64,000 nt of DNA, taken from positions 186,001-250,000 of the forward strand of contig NZ_VORS01000001.1 of assembly GCF_007997075.1 (NCBI RefSeq), in the 5' to 3' direction. A program made the position numbers and the translations under genes. Position 1 is the first letter of the stretch; each line of letters opens with the position of its first letter. The stretch is from Polaribacter sp. IC073 (lineage in GTDB: Bacteria > Bacteroidota > Bacteroidia > Flavobacteriales > Flavobacteriaceae). The notes below the pieces were generated by a model. That model worked only from the letters and a program-made list of their open reading frames with translations. It did not search any database and had not been told where the DNA came from. Positions 17,718-24,254 of this stretch are shown one piece after another.

Positions 17718-19928
17718 TTAAAGTTTGGTGTTATTGTAATAAGAAACAATGAACTGATTGCAAAAAGAGTTTCCTTTTTCGTCTTTTATATTTTCATTAT
17801 CAGAAAATAAAAATTCCTCCAATAAAAATTCTTTCATATTTTTTACCGTATTTAATAAAATACTTATTGATAAATCATTTTTCAAATTTATTAACAACTT
17901 ATTATCACCTTCTACAAGTTCAACTAAATCGGGAATCATATTATCTATTTGCCACTTTCTTATTAAACTAGTACATTTTTCTTCAATGAACAACTCTTTA
18001 AATTTGTTAACATTTATTTTCCACTTAGCTTTAGAAAAAATCATATTTTCAAATTCAACTCTTGGTAAAAAAGAATAATTTTTAAAAATAGGGTTCCATC
18101 CAAAACCAATAACATCTCTTTTATCTTGAGTCTGAATGTCGCAAAGAAATTTATAAGTTGGTAAGGAATTTGAATCGTAATTATGTGCATTGCTTAACCT
18201 AGTGAGTATTTCTTTATCTAATTTCTTAGACTTTAAAATAATTTTATCATTTTTTATAGTTACTAAAATATCGGTAATAGGTATTTGATTTTTCAAAGGA
18301 ACACTAGAATTGCCTAAATATGGTATTTCATAATTTCTAATAGCAGACCTATTTATAATGTTTCCAATTCGTGATTCAGGCAAATGAACAATTTCAGCTA
18401 GAATTTGGTTTGGATTTAATTTTTTTTCTAAATCTGAAACTTCTTTAATAAAAGAATTTACTTTATTATTATTATTAGCTGAAAACCTCCCCATCAAATA
18501 AGTAGCAGAAGTACCACCTGCATTGTCAATAAATACTTTCACATCGTCTTGCACTTTATAAATTTCTATTAATGAAGAAAATGTATCAGGTAAATCATTC
18601 CAACTTAATGGTAAATCTTTAAAGTCATCTTCATTTAAATGAAGAACATGTTCTCCTTTTAGTAGAGTATTTATTAATTTTTGCTGTAGAATATCATCTA
18701 CATCTGTCCAAGTAAAATGCTTATATCTTTTAATAATTTTAGGAGAAAATATATCATCTAATAAATCATTAGAATCTTCTTTTTTAAAACCATAACCTAA
18801 GCCTGTTTCTGTATCTAAAACTAGATTTAAAGGAATTTCTTCGGAATCTTCAAAACGATTTAAAAAATCTCTTTTAAATTGCTCAATATTTCCATTTGAA
18901 GATGGCAAAGTCATTTTATTAAACAATACAAATACTTTCTTTAATTGCTTTTTAATGTTTTCATCTAAAGTATTTTCTTTAAAAGAAGTAAAAGTATCAG
19001 TCTGAAATAAATATTTAGTATCTAAATCTGGCACTAAATTCTTAGCTAAACTGATTATAGACTCATATAACTTTATACTGTTGCCAAATTTTGAATCTAA
19101 TTTTTTTAGAGCTTTTTCTAAATCAAATAATTGAAAGTAAATTTCAGAAGCTTCTGGTATTTGTTTAATTCTATATAGTAGATTTTCAAAATAATCACCT
19201 CCTGTAACTGTAATTTCTAATTCTGATACTAAAATTTGATTGTCTATTAATTCTTCAACAAAACCTTTAGCTTCTTCATTTGTTATTTCAACATCAACTA
19301 ATAATTTAGATAATTCATTAATTGTTTTCCCTGTTTTAGCTTCGTTTAAAATAGCTTCTAAATATTCAGAATGGACCAAACCTTCTAAAGCATAATTTCT
19401 TCTTTTATTCTCAATACTATATTCTACATACCTGTAATGATTTCCTATTTTATAAATACTTGTGTTTGGATAAAACAATACATTTTCCTTTATTACATCG
19501 ATTTTTAATAACTCCTGAGATAGCTGATTTAAAAAAGTGGTATCAAAACGGGTATGTCTTTCATATACATTAGTGTTATTTAATTGAATATTTGTTTCAT
19601 ATCCAAATTCTCCAACACCACAAGAAGCAAATAAACCAAAAGGAGTACATCTACTAGAAATACGAGTAAAATATTTTAAAATAGAAAATTTTAGTTTTTC
19701 TATTTTTTGTTCATCTTGCAACTTTCCTTGCTCCCACTTTATTATTTGATTGTATAAATCTGGTGAAGCTAAAAAAATAGCTTCTCTAAAAACAACACTT
19801 TCTAATAAAATTTTAAAGTCAATTGAAGTAGAATTATAAATGTTTTTAATCTTAGAAAAAGGAAGTAATGGCGTTCTTAAACAATAACTATTGAATATTT
19901 GATACTTATTTTCTTTTTTCTTTAACAA
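17718..19928 (-). CDS. Lantibiotic dehydratase LanB-type protein, glutamylation domain
   Basis: 736 aa with the family's opening RTPLLPF and the signature ISSRCTPFGLFASCGVGEF near residues 90-110. The length fits the N-terminal glutamylation domain alone (full LanB is about 1,000 aa); the elimination domain is the next gene. Such enzymes use glutamyl-tRNA to activate Ser/Thr of the precursor. First gene of the minus arm, transcribed divergently from the grasp-with-spasm arm. No LanC cyclase follows it or lies elsewhere in the window, so the product may be a dehydrated, uncyclised peptide, or cyclisation may be done from elsewhere. Confidence 0.9.
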   Translation of the reverse strand: MLKKKENKYQIFNSYCLRTPLLPFSKIKNIYNSTSIDFKILLESVVFREAIFLASPDLYNQIIKWEQGKLQDEQKIEKLKFSILKYFTRISSRCTPFGLFASCGVGEFGYETNIQLNNTNVYERHTRFDTTFLNQLSQELLKIDVIKENVLFYPNTSIYKIGNHYRYVEYSIENKRRNYALEGLVHSEYLEAILNEAKTGKTINELSKLLVDVEITNEEAKGFVEELIDNQILVSELEITVTGGDYFENLLYRIKQIPEASEIYFQLFDLEKALKKLDSKFGNSIKLYESIISLAKNLVPDLDTKYLFQTDTFTSFKENTLDENIKKQLKKVFVLFNKMTLPSSNGNIEQFKRDFLNRFEDSEEIPLNLVLDTETGLGYGFKKEDSNDLLDDIFSPKIIKRYKHFTWTDVDDILQQKLINTLLKGEHVLHLNEDDFKDLPLSWNDLPDTFSSLIEIYKVQDDVKVFIDNAGGTSATYLMGRFSANNNNKVNSFIKEVSDLEKKLNPNQILAEIVHLPESRIGNIINRSAIRNYEIPYLGNSSVPLKNQIPITDILVTIKNDKIILKSKKLDKEILTRLSNAHNYDSNSLPTYKFLCDIQTQDKRDVIGFGWNPIFKNYSFLPRVEFENMIFSKAKWKINVNKFKELFIEEKCTSLIRKWQIDNMIPDLVELVEGDNKLLINLKNDLSISILLNTVKNMKEFLLEEFLFSDNENIKDEKGNSFCNQFIVSYYNNTKL

Positions 19929-19947
19929 TTTAGCTCTTTTTTAAGAA

Positions 19948-19955
19948 CAAAGATA
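19948..19955 (-). promoter_or_regulatory. Probable -7 element for the lanB operon
   Basis: CAAAGATA on the plus strand reads TATCTTTG on the minus strand, a perfect TAnnTTTG, about 20 bp upstream of the lanB start. No clear TTG at the -33 position was found, so it may need an activator such as the AraC-type regulator. Confidence 0.45.
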
Positions 19956-20027
19956 CATAAAACTTAAAAAAAGAAACTGAACAGTTTATCTAACTGACTT
20001 ACATGTAATTAAGTAAAATACAGCTAT

Positions 20028-20069
20028 TCGATATTTATAAATACAGTGTCCTTAATTTATGAATATCGA
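20028..20069. promoter_or_regulatory. Inverted repeat in the divergent promoter region, possible regulator site
   Basis: TCGATATTTATAAAT (20028-20042) and ATTTATGAATATCGA (20055-20069) form an inverted repeat with one mismatch and a 12-base spacer. The same half-site CGATATTYATAAAT occurs in the hairpin at 15195-15232. Its position between the two divergent arms fits an operator; the binding protein is unknown. Confidence 0.45.
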
Positions 20070-20078
20070 CTTGCTTGG

Positions 20079-20110
20079 TTTGTTTTTCATCTCTTTCTGT
20101 TGTTAATTTG
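20079..20110 (+). promoter_or_regulatory. Probable promoter for the grasp-with-spasm arm
   Basis: TTTG at 20079-20082 and TTAATTTG at 20103-20110 (one mismatch to TAnnTTTG) are separated by 20 bp, within the Bacteroidota range. Transcription would begin near 20117, leaving a leader of about 105 bases that contains a 14-base palindrome TTGTTGCGCAACAA (20152-20165). Confidence 0.45.
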
Positions 20111-20221
20111 TAACGTAATTATCGGGAAGATTAAATATGAAAAGAAAAGTATTGTTGCGCAACAAATAGGCGAAAACCGAAAAGCCATAAATAGAGTAGG
20201 TATTAATTAAAATTTATATTT

Positions 20222-20416
20222 ATGAAAAAATTAAATGATTTTTTAAAAGAATCTATTTTAGATTCTAATTCATCTAAAATATTTGGTGGGTTTAAAGATA
20301 TTACTAGTGAGATTAAAAATGATAACAAAGAAGTGCTTTACACTGATATTCATCATGATAATGATGATGATGGAAAGTGGAGTTCGGGAGATTCATTTGA
20401 ATTAACTATGGTTTAA
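20222..20416 (+). CDS. Grasp-with-spasm type precursor peptide 1
   Basis: 64 aa. Leader MKKLNDFLKESIL... ends in SKIFGG at residues 22-23, a double-glycine cleavage site. The core ends with a 12-residue acidic loop DNDDDGKWSSGD (46-57) that fits the EF-hand/dockerin pattern DxDxDGxhxxxD. Ser/Thr/Lys and Asp/Glu are both abundant, as needed for ATP-grasp-made ester or amide cross-links. First gene of the plus arm, 15 bp ahead of precursor 2, and preceded by a leader that is conserved upstream of precursor 3. Product chemistry is inferred. Confidence 0.82.
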   Translation: MKKLNDFLKESILDSNSSKIFGGFKDITSEIKNDNKEVLYTDIHHDNDDDGKWSSGDSFELTMV

Positions 20417-20431
20417 CTAAAAAAAAGAAAA

Positions 20432-20644
20432 ATGAAAACATTAAAAAATTTTAAAGATAATCAGATAGAGTGTTCTATTTTTAACGGTGGGGGTGCTTTA
20501 GTGCCAATAGATACTCCACCAGGTATAGTTCAAGGAATGGCGTTCGGTAGCGATCAATTCTTTGATTCAGACCATGATCATCAATGGGGTAGTGGAGAAA
20601 CTGTTACTTTTTTTTTCAATGATATGAGAGAGCAAAGAGGGTAG
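20432..20644 (+). CDS. Grasp-with-spasm type precursor peptide 2
   Basis: 70 aa. Leader MKTLKNFKDNQIEC then SIFNGGG (Gly19-21). The core carries a diverged version of the acidic loop, DSDHDHQWGSGE (45-56), with ligand positions 1, 3, 5 and 12 kept and Gly6 replaced by His. A proline and glycine segment (PIDTPPGIVQG) separates leader from loop. Followed by a hairpin at 20657-20682, then the DUF6624-like gene. Confidence 0.8.
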   Translation: MKTLKNFKDNQIECSIFNGGGALVPIDTPPGIVQGMAFGSDQFFDSDHDHQWGSGETVTFFFNDMREQRG

Positions 20645-20656
20645 TAATCTATTTTT

Positions 20657-20682
20657 AAACTACACGAAAAATCGTGTAGTTT
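20657..20682 (+). terminator. Hairpin after precursors 1-2 (terminator or attenuator)
   Basis: AAACTACACGA (20657-20667) pairs with TCGTGTAGTTT (20672-20682), loop AAAA. The following bases are T-poor after TTT, so it may be a leaky terminator or an mRNA-stabilising structure that keeps precursor message above enzyme message. A hairpin in the same place follows precursor 3. Confidence 0.6.
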
Positions 20683-20698
20683 ATTTAAATTATAAAAT

Positions 20699-21163
20699 AT
20701 GAAATTAATACTAACCTTGATTCTTTTTTCTTTATTTCATGTTAATTGTATTTCTCAAATCTCAAAAAAGATAATCATTCCAAAGAATTTACTTAATCAA
20801 ATGAATGAAATGTTTGCTAATGACCAAAAGTATAGAACTTACATTTCAAAAAACAGGAGTAATCTTAAAAAATTTAAAAAAGATAGCCTTTGGAAATTGC
20901 AAAATGTAATAGACACCTACAATACCAAAAGATTGATTGTAATTATAAAACAATATGGGTATTTTGATTCAGGTAATTCAAATAGTAACATAGCCATTTA
21001 TGCAATGTTAATGCATACACCAGATGAATTAAAAAAAGAAGTTACTGATTTAATAAATATTGAATATGAGAAAGGAAAAATAGATGAAGCTTCTTATGGT
21101 ATGATTACTTGGCACTTAGAAGGGAGGCCAAAGCCAATTATAAACTTTAAAAAAACAGACTAA
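20699..21163 (+). CDS. Secreted DUF6624-like protein (RiPP locus copy 1)
   Basis: 154 aa with an N-terminal export signal (LILTLILFSLFHVNCIS). The body carries the pattern NDQKYR ... LWKLQNVIDTYNTKRLI ... IIKQYGY ... LMHTP ... ITWHLEGRPKP that matches DUF6624-type proteins; function unknown. Its relative at 23667-24242 shares the (N/D)DQxYR, DxxNTxxLIxIIxxYG and WHLxGR blocks. Both lie directly after a precursor and hairpin, and 1 bp before (here) the ATP-grasp gene, so it belongs to the operon. An extracytoplasmic role, for example immunity or handling of the exported peptide, is only a guess. Confidence 0.75.
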   Translation: MKLILTLILFSLFHVNCISQISKKIIIPKNLLNQMNEMFANDQKYRTYISKNRSNLKKFKKDSLWKLQNVIDTYNTKRLIVIIKQYGYFDSGNSNSNIAIYAMLMHTPDELKKEVTDLINIEYEKGKIDEASYGMITWHLEGRPKPIINFKKTD

Positions 21164-21164
21164 A

Positions 21165-22127
21165 ATGATTTTGTTAATAAGTAGCAAGTATGATATTACA
21201 ACTAGTACTGTTATAGATTGGCTTAATAAATATAAAGTAGAATATAAAAACTTAAATACTGAAGAGTTTAATTCCTTAAATTCATTTACTTTAAGTAATA
21301 GTAATATTAGTGTGGTAATTGATAAACTTGATTTTATTAATGTTAGTTGTGTTTGGCATAGAAAGGGAAGGTTAAGACACGTGCCTAACCAGTTGAATAA
21401 TTTAGGTAATTACAGTAGCTATCTAAAAAAAGAAGAAGATGCGTTAATAAAATCGATAGAACTTTATTTGAAAGATACTGTAGAATATGTGGGTTCTTAT
21501 TTAAAGGAAATTGAAAATTACAAACTTTTTAATTTAATTAAAGCAAAAGAAGTTGGGTTACAAATCCCTGAAACATTAATCACAACTTCAAAAACTGATT
21601 TATCTAATTTTTTGAATAAAAATGTTTCAATATCAAAAGATATTAGGTATTCCGTAGAAATTAAAACTAAAAAAGAATCTATATCTTCCTGTGGCACTTT
21701 TATTATTAAAAAAACAGATTTAGACCTGTTAGATGATAGTTTTGCTCCCATACTTGTTCAAAAACAGATAGAAAAAGAGTTTGAAATTAGAGTTTTCTTT
21801 TTTAAAGACAAGTTATATTCAATGGCAATATTTTCCCAGAATGATGAAAAGACAAAAATTGATTTTAGAAATTATAATCGTGAAAAACCTAACAGATGTG
21901 TCCCTTTCATTTTACCAAAAAAAATAGAAAAAAAAGTTATTGCATTTATGAGTAAAGTAAATCTTAAAACAGGTTCTATTGATATTATTTATACGACCTC
22001 TAAAGAATATGTTTTTTTAGAAGTAAATCCAATGGGTCAACTTGACTGGGTATCAAAAAACTGCAATTATTACATTGAAAAAAATATAGCTTCAGCCTTA
22101 ATAGAAAATGGAATTAGAAAGAATTAA
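21165..22127 (+). CDS. Grasp-with-spasm system ATP-grasp peptide maturase (GwsG type)
   Basis: 320 aa. N-terminal pre-ATP-grasp part (MILLISSKYDITTSTVIDWL, CVWHRKGRLRH), then the ATP-grasp fold with the C-terminal metal-binding block FLEVNPMGQLDWV and the QKQIEKEFEIRVFF strand. It belongs with the maturases related to microviridin ligases, which phosphorylate a carboxylate side chain and join it to Ser/Thr/Lys. Probable substrates are the three plus-arm precursors. It begins 1 bp after the DUF6624-like gene and overlaps the next gene by 20 bp, implying translational coupling. Confidence 0.9.
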   Translation: MILLISSKYDITTSTVIDWLNKYKVEYKNLNTEEFNSLNSFTLSNSNISVVIDKLDFINVSCVWHRKGRLRHVPNQLNNLGNYSSYLKKEEDALIKSIELYLKDTVEYVGSYLKEIENYKLFNLIKAKEVGLQIPETLITTSKTDLSNFLNKNVSISKDIRYSVEIKTKKESISSCGTFIIKKTDLDLLDDSFAPILVQKQIEKEFEIRVFFFKDKLYSMAIFSQNDEKTKIDFRNYNREKPNRCVPFILPKKIEKKVIAFMSKVNLKTGSIDIIYTTSKEYVFLEVNPMGQLDWVSKNCNYYIEKNIASALIENGIRKN

Positions 22128-22305
22128 AAGAAAATTGCCTTTAACCATACAAAAGGGAAACATACATGTAAATAAGAATTCATCTAAAAGTGATTTTAAC
22201 TCACAAGAGAAATTTATTTTTGTTAAAAAAATAAACTCAAATATTATTCCAGAAGGTTTTTACAAACCTATATCTAAAATGATTACAATAAATGAATCAG
22301 AATAA
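22108..22305 (+). CDS. Unrecognised 65-aa protein between the two maturase genes
   Basis: Starts inside the last codons of the ATP-grasp gene (20-bp overlap) and ends 14 bp inside the likely true start of the SPASM gene (ATG 22292), so it is tied to both by overlap. The peptide is basic, has no Cys, no signal and no membrane segment (MELERIKRKLPLTIQKGNI ... FIFVKKINSNIIPEGFYKPI). No family recognised. Could be a small partner of the maturase complex; it is too short and lacks a GG site to be another precursor. Confidence 0.6.
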   Translation: MELERIKRKLPLTIQKGNIHVNKNSSKSDFNSQEKFIFVKKINSNIIPEGFYKPISKMITINESE

Positions 22306-23337
22306 ACCTTTTAAACTTTTTTCGAATTGTTTGCCCGTAAAGGTGCTAAAAGAAGTACTATATGCGATTTACAACGCAATGAAGTAAAATTAATTCCAAA
22401 TGACTTGGTTGAAATTTTATTAAATTATGAAGGAAAAAAAATTAATGAAATCAAAAAATTATATAATAACGAATATGACTCAACTATTGAGGAATATTTT
22501 GAATTTCTTTTAGAAAATGAATTTATTTTCTTTACAGATAACCCAGAGTCATTTCCAAAATTAGATTTAAAATGGGACAACTCTTCTGCAATTACTAATG
22601 CAATAATCGACCGAGATTCTAAATCTGATTATGATATTATAAATGTTATAAATCAATTAGAAGAATTAAATTGTAAGCACATAGAAATAAGGTTATATGA
22701 TTCTGTTGAATTAAATGAAATAACAGATATACTAAAATATCTTGATGAAACAGAATCTACAATAATCTCAGTTGATTTTACTTTACCATTTAGTAATTCT
22801 TTTACTAATTTAGAACAAATCATAAGTAAATACAAAAGATTAACTTCATTAAAAATATTTAGCTCGTTAGAAGAAAAATTTATCCCTCCTATTAATGGAA
22901 ATATGGGTTATATTATTTATACAAAAAAAGAAATAAAAGACAATTCATGTTGCGGAGTAATTTCAAAAGATTTTTTTGTAGTAAATATGTCTCTTTTTAC
23001 AGAAAGTAAAAATAATAATAGTTGTCTGAATCGGAAAATTGGTATAGATGTGGAAGGAAACATCAAAAACTGCCCTTCAATGAATCAAGTTTTTGGAAAC
23101 TTATCTAAAGACTCATTAAAAAAGTCCATTCATAAAGATAAGTTTAAAAAGTATTGGAATATTACGAAAGATGACATAAAGGTTTGTAGAGATTGTGAAT
23201 TTAAATATATATGCACTGATTGTAGAGTATTTGTAAAAAATAAAGATAATATATATCCTAAACCACTAAAATGTGGCTATAATCCTTATACAAATAAATG
23301 GGAAGAATGGAGTAAAAATGATCTAATAAATATATAA
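22292..23337 (+). CDS. Grasp-with-spasm system SPASM-domain peptide maturase (GwsS type), apparent frameshift near the start
   Basis: About 347 aa if intact. The ATG at 22292 begins the family-like N terminus NKPFKLFSNCLPVK, but that frame ends soon after; the continuation GAKRSTICDLQRNE lies in the -1 frame, open from a TTG at 22327 to 23337. The expected join PVK-GAKRS needs one more A in GTAAAGGTGC (22337-22346). Either the gene has a 1-base deletion, the sequence has an error, or translation uses the TTG. The C-terminal SPASM domain has Cys in SCLNRK, KNCPS and CRDCEFKYICTDC plus a final KCGY, but no CxxxCxxC radical-SAM motif is present. Partner of the ATP-grasp enzyme. Confidence 0.85.
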
Positions 23338-23409
23338 AATATTTTAGAGAACAAAGGCGTAGCTGAAAACCTTAATTAATAGAGTAAGCTTAACTAAATT
23401 ATTTCAATT

Positions 23410-23616
23410 ATGAAAAAATTATTTCAAGAAAATTTCAAAAAACATGAATTAACCAATCCTTCAAATATTAATGGAGGATGTTGTGGTAACACATCATACA
23501 AAACATCATCAGGAAAATCTGGTTCTGATGTATATCACGATACTGATGATGATGGTAAGTTAAACAAAGGTGATGATGTTTTACTTGATAATGGTCAATG
23601 GATTGTAAAAAATTAA
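23410..23616 (+). CDS. Grasp-with-spasm type precursor peptide 3
   Basis: 68 aa. Leader MKKLFQENFKKHELTNPSN then INGG with GG at 22-23, then CC immediately after the cleavage site. The core holds many Ser/Thr/Lys (NTSYKTSSGKSGS) followed by the acidic loop DTDDDGKLNKGD (44-55), a full match to the EF-hand pattern including hydrophobic position 8. The 5' leader matches that of precursor 1: AGAGTA exactly 23 bases before ATG in both. Followed by a hairpin and a DUF6624-like lipoprotein gene. Confidence 0.82.
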   Translation: MKKLFQENFKKHELTNPSNINGGCCGNTSYKTSSGKSGSDVYHDTDDDGKLNKGDDVLLDNGQWIVKN

Positions 23617-23626
23617 TTTTAGTAAC

Positions 23627-23653
23627 TCCCTTTATCTAAAAAAGATAAAGGGA
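23627..23653 (+). terminator. Hairpin after precursor 3 (attenuator or mRNA stabiliser)
   Basis: TCCCTTTATCT (23627-23637) pairs with AGATAAAGGGA (23643-23653), loop AAAAA, 11 bp. No T run follows directly, so it may stabilise or attenuate rather than terminate. Equivalent in position and size to the hairpin at 20657-20682. Confidence 0.55.
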
Positions 23654-23666
23654 TAATATCTTTTTA

Positions 23667-24242
23667 ATGAAATTATTCAAACTATTATTATTTTTAAGCG
23701 TACTTTTTTCTTGCCAATCTAAAGAGGTTAATAACAAAATGCTATGCGAAACTATTTCTAAAATTGGAAAGGACGATCAATTATACAGGAAAAATAAATT
23801 GATGGAAGATTCTTTTTTTAAGGTTTTTGATTCAATAATAGAAAAGGAGGGTATTTCTAAAAAAGAATACATAAAATTTTCCAAAGAGAAACAATTATCT
23901 TATGGCAAAAAAATTAGAAAAATTGTAAATTTATTAAAAGATAAAAATCAGAAAAAACAAGATTCTTTAATGAGTTTACAAATAGACTTAGATAATCAAA
24001 ATACAGAAAAGCTAATCAAAATCATAGAAGAATATGGTTTCCCAGACAAAGAAAAGCTTAATTGTAAAGAATACATAGCTCCTTTTTTAGTTTTTGTTCA
24101 TTCTCAAGAAAAATATTGGAAAAAAATTGAAAAGGTAATTAATATTGAGAAAAATAAAGGTAGAATATCTCAAGGGGATTATGATTATATAATGTGGCAT
24201 CTTAATGGAAGAAAAGGGTCTCCAATAAATTTAAAAAAATAA
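23667..24242 (+). CDS. DUF6624-like lipoprotein (RiPP locus copy 2)
   Basis: 191 aa with a lipobox LFSC (SVLFSCQS), so lipid-anchored. Homologous to 20699-21163 (DDQLYR, DLDNQNTEKLIKIIEEYGF, YIMWHLNGRKGSP) but longer by a charged, Lys-rich insert of about 50 residues after the DDQLYR block. Function unknown. It sits after precursor 3 and 12 bp before the exporter gene. Pairing of one such protein with each precursor group suggests a dedicated role outside the inner membrane. Confidence 0.75.
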   Translation: MKLFKLLLFLSVLFSCQSKEVNNKMLCETISKIGKDDQLYRKNKLMEDSFFKVFDSIIEKEGISKKEYIKFSKEKQLSYGKKIRKIVNLLKDKNQKKQDSLMSLQIDLDNQNTEKLIKIIEEYGFPDKEKLNCKEYIAPFLVFVHSQEKYWKKIEKVINIEKNKGRISQGDYDYIMWHLNGRKGSPINLKK

Positions 24243-24254
24243 TTAATAATAAGT

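Noticed and set aside
22337..22346. Programmed -1 frameshift site in the SPASM gene
   Set aside because: The local sequence GTAAAGGTGC is not a slippery heptamer and no clear downstream structure was seen; a deletion or sequencing error is simpler.
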